Source: Magnolia sinica (lineage: Eukaryota > Streptophyta > Magnoliopsida > Magnoliales > Magnoliaceae). From it: a DNA stretch of 64,000 nt. The translations under genes and the position numbers were made by a program. Location: assembly GCF_029962835.1 (NCBI RefSeq), contig NC_080577.1:8780501-8844500 (forward strand). Direction: 5' to 3'. Position 1 is the first letter of the stretch. Every line of letters begins with the position of its first letter. The notes under the pieces were generated by a model that had not been told where the DNA came from, ran no database searches, and saw only the letters and a list, made by a program, of their open reading frames with translations. Below, piece by piece: positions 1 through 10,399 of this stretch.

Positions 1-711
1 AATTAGAATTTATTTGTTTAATTTGGGCTATTGAGTATTTTCATTTGGCTATCCACTAACCACCAATCAGCCACTCAGAAAATCAAATCTATACATTTTA
101 AAAATCTATCTGAATTTAAACTCACTACTTTGCACGATTTGATTTCAATTCATTATCTTCTAATTGTATTATACCTTAGCGCTTGTATCATATTCTACCA
201 AGGCATGAAAGTTCTTCTCCTTGTAAAAAGGAGGAGAAGGCACTCAAACAACCCGTCGGCAGTACTACATTTCTAAATTCCCTATATGCCCTTCAGTCTT
301 GTGAAAAACCCATTTAGTTAACAGTAATTATGTATGAGAGATCAAGATCATTAATACATAATGAGTTCATGTAAACAGTATTTATGTATGAGAGATCAAG
401 ATCACTAATACATAATTAGAATGATGCCAGCAATTTTAGACAATTTTGCCCTTGCAATTAGCTTTTTTTTCAAAAGAGTACTTAACCTCAAGATTGGAAG
501 GACATAGGAGGGATTTTCAATATAGGTTGGGGCATTTGGGGCATTAAAAATGTTAATCATTAACCTTGGCTATTTTTGTCATTTCAAAAAGGCATCAGCT
601 CTTCTATTCTTCTCCACATGCAGCGCTCGTGCCATAGCCATAGTACATGATTTCAACGTTAACTGAAGTAGATGATGTGATTTCCAGGGAGTCTACCAAA
701 CAGAAACTTTT
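1..711. other. Gene-free left edge with a short direct repeat
   Basis: No coding signal is seen. A ~34-bp segment containing TATGTATGAGAGATCAAGAT occurs twice, at 329-362 and 383-416, as a direct repeat with a 54-bp period and one internal C/T difference. The rest is AT-rich unique-looking sequence. The short open frame at 31-276 has no recognisable domain and is not called a gene. Confidence 0.6.
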
Positions 712-949
712 TAAGGGGGCGTTTGGATCCAAAGCTACTTATGCCTTGGTTTCTACTTATTTAGTAGATGAGTAACTTTTTACATAAGCTACTTATGCCC
801 GAGGTAACTTATCTTGGTTTCTACTTATTTAGTAGATAAGCAAGTATGTTTGGTAAACAACATGCTTATGAGCCAAAAAGTGGAGAAGTATGTTTGGTTT
901 CCGACATCAAGCACTTGTCCCTTAAATTTCTTCGGTCTACCCTTAATAT

Positions 950-1872
950 CAGCCATACATCACGTGGGCCAACCTTTGATGTGGACCATTCATTATGTGA
1001 GGCCCACCTTAGTCCTGTCTTCAATGTGAATGGTCCAATGTGTGGGGCCTACCTTCAATTGCATTGTCCATCATGTGGGGCCAACCTTTGATGTTGACGG
1101 TTCATTGTGTGGGTCCAATTGGATGTGAGCTACTCATCATTAGGGGCTGACTCTAAATGTGCTTCATCCATTATGTGGGGCCCACCTTTGATGTTAGTCA
1201 TCCATCATGTGGGGTTCACCATTAATGTTGTTGTCCATTATGTGGGGCTCATCTTTAATATCCACTGCCCATCCCGTGTAGCCCACCTATGATGTGGGTC
1301 ATCCACATGCGGGCCGCCTTGGATGTTGGCCACTCATCATTAGGGCCAACCTTTGATGTGGATCATCCAACATGTGGGGCCCGCATTCATTTTCAATTGC
1401 CCATTCTATGAAGCCCACCTTTGATGTGAATTGTCCATCATGTGGGCCCCACATGTAATGTGGGTTGCCCATCATGCGGAGCTCTCCTTGAATATGAGTC
1501 ATTCATCATTAGGGGTTGACTTTTGATGTGGACCGTTCATCACATGTGGCCCACCTCAATGTGAGGCATCGATCATGTGGGATCAGTTTCAATGTCTACC
1601 ACCCATCACGTAGAGCCCACCTTTGATGTGGACCATCCATCGTGTAGGCCCCACCTTTAAAGTGTGTCATCCATCATACCGGCTCGCCTTGAATCTAGGC
1701 TATTTATCGATTAGGGGCCAACCTTTTATGTCGAGCATCCATTATGTGGGCTCACATTATATGTAGTCATCCATCATATGGGGCCCACCTTTGATGTGGA
1801 CCGTCCATCATATGGGCCCCACCCTTGATGTGGACAGTCCATCACATGGGGCCTCCTTTGATATGGACCGTG
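950..1872. repeat. Degenerate ~34-bp tandem minisatellite (about 27 units)
   Basis: Units of the form CCATCATGTGGGGCCCACC followed by TTTGATGTGGACCGT repeat through the interval. Clear unit starts fall at 1771, 1805 and 1839, giving 34, 34 and 33 bp. Units differ by substitutions and small indels (for example GTCCATCA, GGCCATTCA, ATCCATCG). Several short open frames cross this block on both strands, but they only reflect the repeat and carry no domain. Confidence 0.8.
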
Positions 1873-2041
1873 AAAGAGAGGATCTCCTTTGAGACCATGA
1901 GATAGAGAAGTGGAAAAGTCACAAGTTAAAAAGCTAAAAAATAAAAATAAAAAATTTACTTATCAAAATAAGTAGCTTTCACCACATAAATTATTTTTAT
2001 TATGATGCTTACCAAACTAACTTAATTAAAAATAATAATTT

Positions 2042-2252
2042 AGGAGTTGTTTGGATCTTAAGTTACTTAAAGATAAGATACAATATGCCTTAATTAACTT
2101 ATCATGGTTTCTACTTATTCAGCTGAAATGAAAGTAACTTTAAGTAAAAAAAAAGTTACTCATAATTGATCATTAATCAAACTTATCTCAACTAAGTTAC
2201 TTATCTACCGCTGTAGTAAGAAAAAGTAACTTATTTGGTAGTATCCAACACC
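2042..2252. mobile_element. Inner copy of the same TTAAGTTACTTA-type MITE
   Basis: The segment opens with AGGAGTTGTTTGGATCTTAA and closes with GGTAGTATCCAACACC, an imperfect inverted repeat. It shares the TTAAGTTACTTA sub-terminal motif with the outer element (compare 2944-2960 and 3225-3295). It looks like a nested or tandem relative of the outer element. Exact ends are uncertain because inner and outer sequences are so alike. Confidence 0.4.
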
Positions 2253-2265
2253 TTTGGATCTTAAG

Positions 2266-2936
2266 TTTTTTTTTTTTTTGGTTAGCTTGTTAGTTCACAC
2301 TCCACTGTTAGCCACCCCCACTAGCGATTGATACCAAGACATCAGTGTTGAAACGAGGTATCTTTCACTCAGTCTACCACTTGAGCTATGGATCAGGGAT
2401 GCGGATTGCATCCTACCCCCGCCCGGATGGTAATTTGTCTAGGAGGGCTCTGTGGGGCCCACAGTGTTTTAAGTGTTTTATACACGCCATTAATCACTTT
2501 TATTAGACCATTTTAAGTTATGACCCAAAGAACAAGGCAGGTCCACAATTCCAGTGGATCACACCAAAGGAAGCTACAGTGATAATGATACACACCGTTG
2601 AAACCTTTATGAGGGCCACTGTGATGTTTTTTTACCATCCAACCTATTATTAAGGTCATGTAGACGTGGATGAAGTGAAAACACAAATATAAGCCTGATC
2701 CAAAACTTCTCCAGCTTCCAAGAACTTTTTAATGGTGGACGTTAGATCCCCACTTTGTGGTCCACTTAAGACTTGTAACTGCCTAATATTTTGCATCATA
2801 CCTTAAAATGATCTGAGAAAAACGATTAATGGCATGGATAAAACACTTAAAGCACTGTGGGCCCCACAGAGCCCTGCCTGGACGGAATACCGTCGGGGCG
2901 GGGGTAGGACGCAATCCGCATCCATGGATCAGGTGT
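2266..2936 (-). mobile_element. tRNA-derived SINE (about 135 bp), interrupted by a MITE at 2397-2923
   Basis: Read on the minus strand, the SINE head holds a pol III box A-like motif (TAGCTCAAGTGGTAGACTG, near 2391-2370) and a box B-like motif (TTGGTATCAATCGC, near 2337-2322). It ends in a poly(A) tract (poly-T 2266-2279 on the plus strand). A 13-bp duplication TTTGGATCTTAAG flanks it at 2253-2265 and 2937-2949, as expected of LINE-mediated insertion. The head was later split by a Mutator-type MITE, so its last few bases lie at 2933-2936. Box B is a weak match, but the flanking duplication and tail agree with a SINE. Confidence 0.7.
2397..2923. mobile_element. Mutator-type MITE with perfect 9-bp target duplication
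   Basis: The terminal inverted repeats are GGATGCGGATTGCATCCTAC at the left and the reverse complement of GTAGGACGCAATCCGCATCC at the right, differing at one position. The 9-bp duplication ATGGATCAG occurs at 2388-2396 and 2924-2932; 9 bp is typical of Mutator-like elements. The interior is the common core of this genome: GTGGGGCCCACAG near each end, and GGTCCACTTAAGACTTG... and CCTTAAAATGATCTGAGAAA in the right half. There is no coding capacity. Confidence 0.85.
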
Positions 2937-3300
2937 TTTGGATCTTAAGTTACTTATGCCTCAAGTAACGTATCTTAGTTTCTACTTAAGTATGTTTGGT
3001 AAACCACGTACTTATCACTTACCAGCTCCTCTCTTTTGTCTCTCATTATTTTCTTTTGGACAACTTATGAAAAATAGAAAAGTAGGAAAAAAAAAAAAGC
3101 CAAAGTGATTAAGTAATTTTAAGTAAAAAAGTTACTTATAACTAATAATGAACTAAACTTCCTTATCTGAAATATGTTACTTATCTACTTTAATAATTTT
3201 TTATTTTTTTATTTTTAAAAAAGTAACTTATTTGGCCGTATCTAAATTGCCTTAATAATTTAACACAACTTATTTGGTGGTATCTAAACATGCCCTAATG

Positions 3301-5166
3301 TCCAAACAATTGATATGAGAGGTTCCACTGTGGATGGCCCATGCACGGAAATCTTCCGTGATAGGACGTATTCCTACACATGTTGCGAGCATAATGTTAA
3401 GATGGAAAAGACATTATCCTGGCCGTTCATCGGGTTAATGTGTGCTGTGCATCATCCTTGCTGTTCATCAAGTGCGCTCCCACCCAACTGGTTTCTATAT
3501 AAGTAATATTACTAATAGGACGATCTCAACCATCAAGATCTACAAGTGGAGATTAGGAAAGAATATTGACCCAAGTTTATCCTAGAAAGGTCTAGTAGTT
3601 GGGAGGGGCAGTTTTTTAATACGTGGATTGTAACACGTCAGGTTCTTAGGCATGTCGTATATGAGATCAGACCATTTCTCGTGTGGGGCCCACCATGAAC
3701 ATTATTCCCTGGCTGAATAAACAGGCTGGCGGAAACCAGACAGGGAAATTGGCCAACAGCTCAAGTACCAAGTACGAACATGGCGCAACTGATTGGATGA
3801 CCGGCATGATTTGTGGGCTAGGAAACATCCTCAAGCTTCGCCAACCTGATGAACAGCCCAGATCTCGTACACATGTGCCATGTTGGCACGTGCTGCAATA
3901 TTTCCCCTCTTCCTCAGCACCGAGCACTGGTGCAACAAACATGGCAGAACAAGGAATAGCAGAGGAGTTATATGATACTCTAGCTGCGTATGACACTTGA
4001 TACGCATGCACACACGTGGCATGATTAAGTAAAATAAAAACGACTAGATTGTGCAGTGCACTGATGCCAAGTCTAGATCCCATGATAAGATTGTTGAACA
4101 ATCCAACTTCTGACAGTCTGAGTGGTTGACAGTTGTCTGTGAAAGACCATCTGATATTTTTGTTTTTTACTGATCCATAAATGTCCACCATTCCGTTGGA
4201 TTAGATAGCCAAACAAGAATTTTTCTTTTTAAAACAATACATCTAAACAAATGCGTACCAAACTTTGGATAGTTTAATGGTCACGGATTAGACCGTGGGA
4301 CCCACCTCGATGCATGTGTTTTACAGCCATTTTGACAGCTCATTTCAAAGCATGAGCTAAAACATAAAGTATATCTAGATCTCCAGTGTATCACACCAGT
4401 AGAAAAAGTGATGATAGATCATTAAAAATATTTTGTAGGCTACAAGTTTGGATCAAGTTGATATATATGTTTTCCTTTTATTCACATTTGTGTGACATTA
4501 TTTGATTAGATCATAAATAAATATCACGTTGGACCTTGGAAGATTTTAATGGTGGGCGTTTAATGAGATTTTTTCCTGTGCTTAGGTCTACTTGAAATTT
4601 GTATTTGCTCACCATGCCATAAAATGAGCCGGCAAAATGGATAAATAGCACAGATATACACCACATACATTGAGGCCCTTACGGTCAGGGACTCACCCAC
4701 TGAGCTGTTAACCCAGGCTCGTCCTGGTTAACACTTTTTCGTAGCGCTTGTTGCAATTTGATTGGTACATATCATTACGGTGCATTTAATGTATTTATTC
4801 CAACAACATGAGTTATGATGTCAACCAATCACAATGCAAGAAAACAGATGGCTCATGTACACTTATTTTGTACACTAGGCATGCTTGTACTTCAAATTAA
4901 ACTGTACAAATCATAAATCCACTAGGGACAGGCCATAGAACTTACACACCTAAGGATGGTCCTAACTAACTGGACGGTTGGTGGGTAACTAATGGACGGT
5001 TGATACCGATTAGATGAACTGAATTAAATAAAGTAACTTCCACTAATCAGAGATCATGGTCATCTAATCAATCTGATTTTGTTCCTCGCATACTATACAC
5101 GGGTTCCACTCGAAAAAGAAAAATAAAATCTGCATTGTCAACCATCAAGTAGGGAGCCAATGATAT
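3301..5166. other. Intergenic stretch with a dispersed repeat copy and a MITE
   Basis: No gene is recognised. The segment at about 3965-4250 (ACACTTGATACGCATGCACA ... GTCTGTGAAAGACCATCTGA ... TAAATGTCCACCATTCC) is a diverged copy of a repeat also found at about 6957-7350 and 26248-26620. A MITE of the common core type spans about 4280-4700, with ends near GATTAGACCGTGGGACCCAC and GGCCCTTACGGTCAGGGACT. The open frames at 3667-4191 (-) and 3683-4000 (+) overlap each other, lack any recognisable domain and are rejected as genes. Confidence 0.5.
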
Positions 5167-5169
5167 TTA

Positions 5170-5781
5170 GGGGTTGTTTGGCACCAAAGATTGGAGACGA
5201 TTTGAGGGGGGGTTTCAAATCCCCTGATTGTTTGACAGCATAAGATAAATAGGGGTTTCAAACCCAGAGGGTTTCCAATCACCTCTCTGAGGGGGTTTGC
5301 AATCCATGGTGAGAGCTTGGATTACACCTAAAATCATTTCAATAGTTGCAGGTGTAACATGTGTCGCTATATATTATCATTTTATTGGGCACATGGCCCA
5401 CTAATGATGATCAACACTGTCCAATCATTGTCCATGTAAATCAACGATTAAAAATCGTTGGTTAGTCATTCAGACATGATCTCGTGCTTGTAGCCCATCC
5501 GAGACTTGGAATTTCATCATTTTTGAGCAAAGCATATATTTCAGCGGGCTTATCTCAACCATTGTATCAAAAATTACATATCTCACTAACTAGAGATATT
5601 AAAGTTGATTTAGTAATTAAATTCAAATCCTGTAAATATACCATGGATAGGTACTTTTGGATTAAAGTTGATTCACTCTCAAGGGTGCCAAAGACACTGG
5701 GAGACTTGCAAATTCAGGGGGTTTCTAATCCTGGGGGTTCTGAATCCAGGAGGTTACAAATCCACGCTCCCAAACAGGCCC
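5170..5781. mobile_element. Tourist-like MITE (612 bp)
   Basis: The left end GGGGTTGTTTGGCACC and the right end CAAACAGGCCC (reverse complement GGGCCTGTTTG) form an imperfect terminal inverted repeat flanked by TTA on both sides (5167-5169, 5782-5784). Sub-terminal blocks are rich in GGGGGTTTCAAATCCCC-type sequence, also in inverted order near the right end (GGTTACAAATCCACGCTCCC). There is no transposase. The frames at 5484-5843 and 5668-5877 are read through this element and are not genes. Confidence 0.7.
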
Positions 5782-6148
5782 TTAGCATTTGTCACCATTT
5801 ATCGCCCAAGTACCATACACGTGGTCTACACTTGCTCCACTAGAGCGCCGGATCTGTGGGACCCATTTCCGATGTAGTAAAGCCAAAAGATCATACACAT
5901 CTAGTCCAACTAAGTGGAGTAAACCAAGTCCGATGGTTTAGATTGTCTGATCGGGTCATTTGTTCTGTTTATGCTAAACCAATAATCCACTTTCGGCCCA
6001 TGATTTGGACAGTCAAGATTGAAATATACATGTACATGTGACATCTGTACCGTTGATTTCAGATGATAAAACGAATGCGCACAATTGCTATTCTAGTCCT
6101 GGGAGGGAGTTAAAAAAGAGTTAATGAAAAAAATTACAGTAGTAACCT

Positions 6149-6302
6149 TGAGCACTTAAAATCCGCACTCATTGTCGTTGATGTGGAGTGGAAAAGTGCC
6201 CTCGCGCACTTGAAATCCACACTCGTTGATGCGGAGTGGGCTACTCCCCTTGCACTTAAAACCCGCACTCGTTGCTGCGGAGTGGGCTAACCCGCATTGA
6301 TG
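6149..6302. repeat. Short tandem array CACTTAAAATCCGCACTCGTTG...GCGGAGTGG (3 units)
   Basis: Three consecutive degenerate units begin near 6154, 6208 and 6253. Each contains CACTTRAAAYCC, then CGCACTCGTTG, then GCGGAGTGG. Unit length varies between about 45 and 54 bp. No coding meaning is evident. Confidence 0.6.
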
Positions 6303-7400
6303 GGCAAGCATACTTTCAAAATTCACAAAGTACCCATAATCTATATTGGAAATTCCTTTAATGTCCTATTAAAATCCCATAGTTGCAGCTAATTCAGCGC
6401 GCGTCAGTTAGTACAGATTATACTTGCCTAACCTCTATTTTGAAGTACCCTAACTCAGAGGAATGCCTAGGCTGACGTGTTCGTTTTGCCTACTTGTGGA
6501 GCCCACCATTATGTATTAATGGCATCCAAACCGTCTAGCACTGTCCCTTCATCATAAAATTCCACATTCAAAAAAATCATTCTAATCCCATTATTAGGCG
6601 AGCCACGCTACTAAAAACAATGGACAAACACACAAAAGCCTCTAAATTCATGCAGTGGCCCACCTTATGGTTGGATCACCTTGATTTTTGAGGTGCCCCA
6701 GTGATCATATTTAACAGGTCAGCATTTCCATTAAGGGTATGGGTGTATTAGCCCCATATCAGCCCGTTACATGGTAATATCGGGCTGGCAACGGGCTGAT
6801 AGCGAGGAGTATGTGACGGTACCATTACTGGGCGATAAGTTCGATGAGACACTCATTTCAAACGTTGACATATGTGGATAAGGTACAAAATCGTCCATTT
6901 CCTTGAAATTATCACAACCAGATGGAAACCATGCATCATTGTCACTTCAGAGGTTACACGATGCTTAGTACGTGTATGATGCTTGATACACTGGCACTCA
7001 GGAAATGTACACGTGGCATATATTGACTCAGATAAAACCTAATTATATTAAGCAGCCCACTGTCCATACGTCACATTCCCAAGATCAGATTGGTTGAAGA
7101 ATCGTAACCATAGATTTGCTGACACTTGTTTAGGGAGACAGGGACCGTTGGATATTTCTCATTTCAATTAAATGTCTACCAATCAAATAGTTAGATGATA
7201 AAATAAGCTAATTTTTGGTTCATGACGCATCTACACCGAGTAGCATAATTTGGACAGCTTAATTGGACTTCTCATATGCCACATGCGCAATTTCCAAGTA
7301 ATATCTAGGCGCCTGCGTATCATCCGCTCTCCGCCAGTGTATCAAAGTTTTTCTTTCGTCGTATAACTGGCGGGAGTTAGGTGCACTTTAAAAATTAAAA
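6303..7400. other. Gene-free sequence downstream of the partial TBL gene
   Basis: This stretch lies just downstream of the last TBL exon seen on the minus strand. It holds a copy of a dispersed repeat (about 6957-7350; sisters at 3965-4250 and 26248-26620) with the shared blocks GCTTGATACACTGGCACTCA, GCTGACACTTGTTTAGGGAG and GACCGTTGGATATTTC. I looked on the minus strand for the next TBL exons (EYxxSVxFY, then DxxHWCLPG) and saw none. Confidence 0.5.
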
Positions 7401-7506
7401 AAAATGCAAGTTGGCACATGTACCATACTCAAAAGAAATAATACTGATGGACGGATGGATTGAGGAAAGAGGGAGGAAAAAACGAGAAGAAGAAAACAAA
7501 ACGCAC

Positions 7507-8568
7507 CAGGAATGTCAATGAACGGAGATCACCGGTCTTCACAAAGCTAGTATTGGCGTGGGGCACGGCTGCGTTGGTCAGGCACATCAATGATTGCCAC
7601 TGATTCAAGCTCAGCGAATCCCCCACAAACATTATCTTCTTCCCTCTCATCCTTGATAAGAAATCTTCACCGTTGAATCTGTATTATCCCAACAATATTC
7701 ATCAAAAAAATCATATTTTTTGGGGTCCTAATGGATCACTTAGTTCTAAAGAAGCATTTTTTTTGGTTTAGACAACGCTAACCATCCATCCATGGCTTGC
7801 TGATGAAGGCTGACTTAGAGACGATCAGATCATCGAATCAGAGTGATTTTCAAATGGTAGCCAAGAAAACGTGTGCTGGAGATAATGGACAGTTCGGATG
7901 AACTGATTGGACTGTTCTAGTGTCCCGATGTAATCTGGACTACCATAACCAACAGTACTCAAAGAGCACCGGATCATTTCTCACCAAAAAAAATGAGTGG
8001 CTCGCTCTCCTTCATCATGCAAACGGTTGGTAATGGGAGGAATAATGCCACTGTACACATGGCATGCGTGTAAATCAATCTAAACCGTAACGAATTCTGG
8101 GACCCATGGTGCGTAGCGACACCACAACCCTGGAAATCCCAGAAGCTGGTTCAGCGGCCATCCACCGTCCATTTTTTGGGTTTATGCCCATCCGAATGTG
8201 GGTCCCACTACACTGTAAGAACAAGAGCATGGAAAAAAAAAGAAAAAAGAAAAAAAAAAAAAGGAAAAAGAGAAATGGTACCTTGGTAGCTCGCAGGCGT
8301 TTGGCTTCCACCTGTAATTCAAGTATAGCTTATCAGGTCTACCGTATCGTTGGCAATCGAATTCGGGATCGATGTAGGGGCAGCTCGACGAATCGTAAAG
8401 AGGATACGAAGCGTCGAAGACCCAACTCCCTTGATACAAATTACAACTGCCCCGTTGCATCCTAGCCCTTAATCTGGCAAGGTCATTGATATGTCTTCCT
8501 TTTGCTGCCTGGATAAACAAAAATAGCAAGAGAGTGGACAAAAGAGAAGAACCCATCTTGGGTTTCAC
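7507..8568 (-). CDS. TBL: TRICHOME BIREFRINGENCE-LIKE protein, first two exons only (truncated or partial gene)
   Basis: TBL proteins are Golgi/secretory enzymes that add or remove acetyl groups on cell-wall polysaccharides. Exon 1 (8568-8282, 287 nt) begins [20 protein letters not shown], a signal-anchor or signal peptide, and encodes the TBL N-terminal domain: [17 protein letters not shown], then [17 protein letters not shown] and [10 protein letters not shown]. Exon 2 (7678-7507, 172 nt) gives [14 protein letters not shown] and the catalytic-serine motif [15 protein letters not shown]. Splice sites are CCAAG|GTACC, ATACAG|ATTC and TTCCTG|GTGCG; phases 2 and 0 match the complete TBL gene at 32196-35706. 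The 153 codons are open, but the remaining exons, which should carry the DxxH catalytic Asp/His, are not found between 7506 and 1. Either the gene is cut, or its third intron exceeds 7.5 kb. NQWQSL resembles the TBL37-43 type more than the other copy does (from memory, not aligned). Confidence 0.8.
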
Positions 8569-8601
8569 TTCCTTAGAGAAAAATATATGTGTGTGTGTGT
8601 G

Positions 8602-8604
<3 letters not shown>

Positions 8605-8639
<35 letters not shown>
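8605..8639. repeat. (GA)n microsatellite in the TBL 5' leader
   Basis: About 17 GA units follow a short (GT)n run at 8588-8602 and lie 37-71 bp upstream of the minus-strand TBL start codon, so the sense strand reads (TC)n. CT/GA tracts are common in plant core promoters and 5' leaders. Its position suggests it is transcribed or promoter-proximal; that is inference. Confidence 0.9.
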
Positions 8640-8641
<2 letters not shown>

Positions 8642-8757
8642 TAAGAGGGTGGGATAGATAGAAGATTCTTGGGTTCACATGTTTTATACCAAAAAATCCT
8701 ATTTCTTTTTTTCTGAGAACGAGCTGGGTCCAATGGAAATCTTGGAAGGATTCGTGC

Positions 8758-8759
<2 letters not shown>

Positions 8760-8794
<35 letters not shown>
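8760..8794. repeat. Second (GA)n microsatellite upstream of the partial TBL gene
   Basis: An uninterrupted GA run of about 35 bp lies about 190-225 bp upstream of the TBL start. The two tracts bracket a 120-bp segment. I see no convincing TATA box that would place the transcription start relative to them. Confidence 0.9.
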
Positions 8795-8797
<3 letters not shown>

Positions 8798-8799
8798 TT

Positions 8800-9537
8800 T
8801 TGTGAGACGTTATTGGAAACGTGTAAGAAGGGTCAGATTTCGCTGCTAGGAACGTCTCAGTTGACACAGTTAAGAGTGAGATGAAAAGAAGGCACATCAT
8901 GTCACATGTGATCCATCTGCCTGATCTGGGCTTTCATTAGGAACGGCCCACTAGAGTTACACTGAATATAGATCGTTTCTCGGTTGCTTCCAACCGTCCA
9001 TTTCTTTTGCAACATGCGTGGCCCACATAATGAGCTAACTAGCTTCATCATTTGAAGAAAAGAATTGAGTTTTGCTTCTGTCGGGATGCCGGATCAACAG
9101 TCTATCGCTGCCAACCGGGCCCACATGTTGAGTGTTCCACTGAGCTAACCGGCATGTGTTGCACAGTGAAAAGAATATATCAATGACTCAGATTCAACTC
9201 TAAAATTCAAAGGCAAGGATCATCCTTAAAGCATGATAACTTGAAAAAAAATTATTATTTATTATAGTACGGGGGAAATGGATGGTTCGGATCACTTGAC
9301 TATCTCATTTTGTGAGTGCTAGTGGGTGGCGATACACGTTGGATCCTAAGTCGCGACGGAGCAAAACGAAGCACAATGGGGCCCACCTTACGAGCTGCTT
9401 GGATATCTCAAGAGCGTTCCACATTTGGACGGGTGAGATGCGAGTGTAGTCGGTCGAGCCATCTTCTGCTGAGGACCAGGCGTTTCTCATGGTGGGACCC
9501 GAATCCCTAGTGCCAACTAACTGCTGCTTGTCAAGTG
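8800..9537. other. 5' flank of partial TBL gene and gene-free sequence
   Basis: No gene is recognised. Scattered short matches to the genome-wide motif CGTGGCCCACATAATGAG are present. The frames at 9305-9664 (-) and 9316-9510 (+) face each other, have no domain, and run into the MITE starting at 9538. Confidence 0.4.
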
Positions 9538-10390
9538 GAAGCGGACTGTGTCCTAACCCCTCATGCGGATTTCCTGCCAAAAGCCTTTGGAAGGAAGTTC
9601 CTGCGCTGGGATGAAATGTGAGGTCCACCGTGATGTTTATGAGAAATCCAATCCGTTCATACATTTTTCAAGATCATTTTAGGACAGACGACCAAAAATG
9701 AGGATAATCCAAAACTCAACTGGGCCATTCAAGATGAAAGAGTGTGGAAAGGAATTCCTACCGTTGAAACTTTCCTAGGCTCCACCTTGGTGTTTATATG
9801 CCATCCAAACTGTTTATAAGGTCATTTTCATTGGGATGAAGCGACAACACCAAAACTTAGAGCGATACAAAACTTTTGTGGTCATATAAATATTTCAACA
9901 GTGGTCACTAAATCCAATTGTTTCCTCTCGTGTGGCCTATTTGAGTTTTGGGTCCACCTTATTTTTCATAGAAATTTCCTAAAAAGAGTTCTAAAAACGG
10001 ATAGACAAGCTGGATTTATCACAAACGTCACAGTGGACCACAACCAAAATCTTTGGGCAGGAACTTCCTGTGAAAGCCTTTCTCAGGAAATCCGCGTCCG
10101 CCCGTCTGTAGCCACGAACGGGCAGATCTGTGTAAGGCTACGGTGATGTATTTGTGTATCACGCTGTCAATCCTTTTTTCATATATTCTAAGGTAAGAGC
10201 TCAAGGCTCAAGCGGACTAAACTATGGACGACCCTTGAGAGTTGGATCTACCTCATTTTTGGGCTCGTTCCTTAAAATGATCCAATAAAAAGAATGTACG
10301 GTTTGGATACACAGACACATCACGTTGGGGCCCGCATAGATCTGCCCGTTCGTGGCCAGAGACGGGCAGGGATAGGACGCAATCCGCTTC
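9538..10390. mobile_element. MITE with ends GAAGCGGAYTGYGTCCTA, split by a second MITE
   Basis: The left end GAAGCGGACTGTGTCCTAAC matches the reverse complement of the right end (GGATAGGACGCAATCCGCTTC, 10370-10390). The match continues after the inner insertion: GTAGCCACGAACGGGCAGAT near 10110-10129 pairs with GATCTGCCCGTTCGTGGC near 10339-10356. So the outer element was whole before a second element entered its left arm. Its ends belong to the same terminal family as the MITE at 2397-2923 (GCGGATTGCATCCTACCCC). I found no clear flanking duplication. Confidence 0.75.
9563..10098. mobile_element. Inner MITE, same terminal family as 27481-28187
   Basis: The ends ATGCGGATTTCCTGCCAAAA...AAGTTCCTG and CAGGAACTTCC...TCAGGAAATCCGCGT are inverted copies of each other. 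They closely match the ends of the complete Mutator-type MITE at 27481-28187. The interior is the common core (GGTCCACCGTGATGTTTATG ... TAAAAACGGATAGACAAGCTGG). It sits in the left arm of the outer MITE, so it inserted later. Confidence 0.75.
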
Positions 10391-10399
10391 GTTGGGCAT

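Larger units (their letters stand above)
715..3295. mobile_element. PIF/Harbinger (Tourist)-like DNA element, about 2.6 kb, non-autonomous, with nested insertions
   Basis: The left end reads GGGGGCGTTTGGATCC and the right end, reverse complemented, GGGCATGTTTAGATACC. They form imperfect terminal inverted repeats flanked by the 3-bp duplication TAA (712-714 and 3296-3298), the usual target of PIF/Harbinger elements. Sub-terminal sequence of the type ACTTATGCC...TTTCTACTTATTTAGTAG recurs at both ends and inside. No transposase frame is present. The element holds a ~34-bp minisatellite (about 950-1872), a related inner copy (about 2042-2252), a SINE and a Mutator-type MITE. The 3-bp duplication is short, so the outer limits rest mainly on the inverted repeats. 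Confidence 0.6.

Noticed and set aside
814-1502. Several frames of 61-81 residues
   Set aside because: They are read from the 34-bp minisatellite; the repeated peptide words follow from the DNA repeat.
3667-4191. 174-residue open frame on the minus strand
   Set aside because: It overlaps a facing plus-strand frame, crosses a dispersed repeat copy, and shows no domain, signal or codon pattern of a gene.
8106-8465. 119-residue plus-strand frame
   Set aside because: It is antisense to TBL exon 1 and runs through an A-rich intron stretch; it is a shadow of the real gene.
9105-9160. tRNA-like words (CCACTGAGCTAACCGGC)
   Set aside because: No cloverleaf or matching box spacing can be drawn; a chance or decayed similarity.
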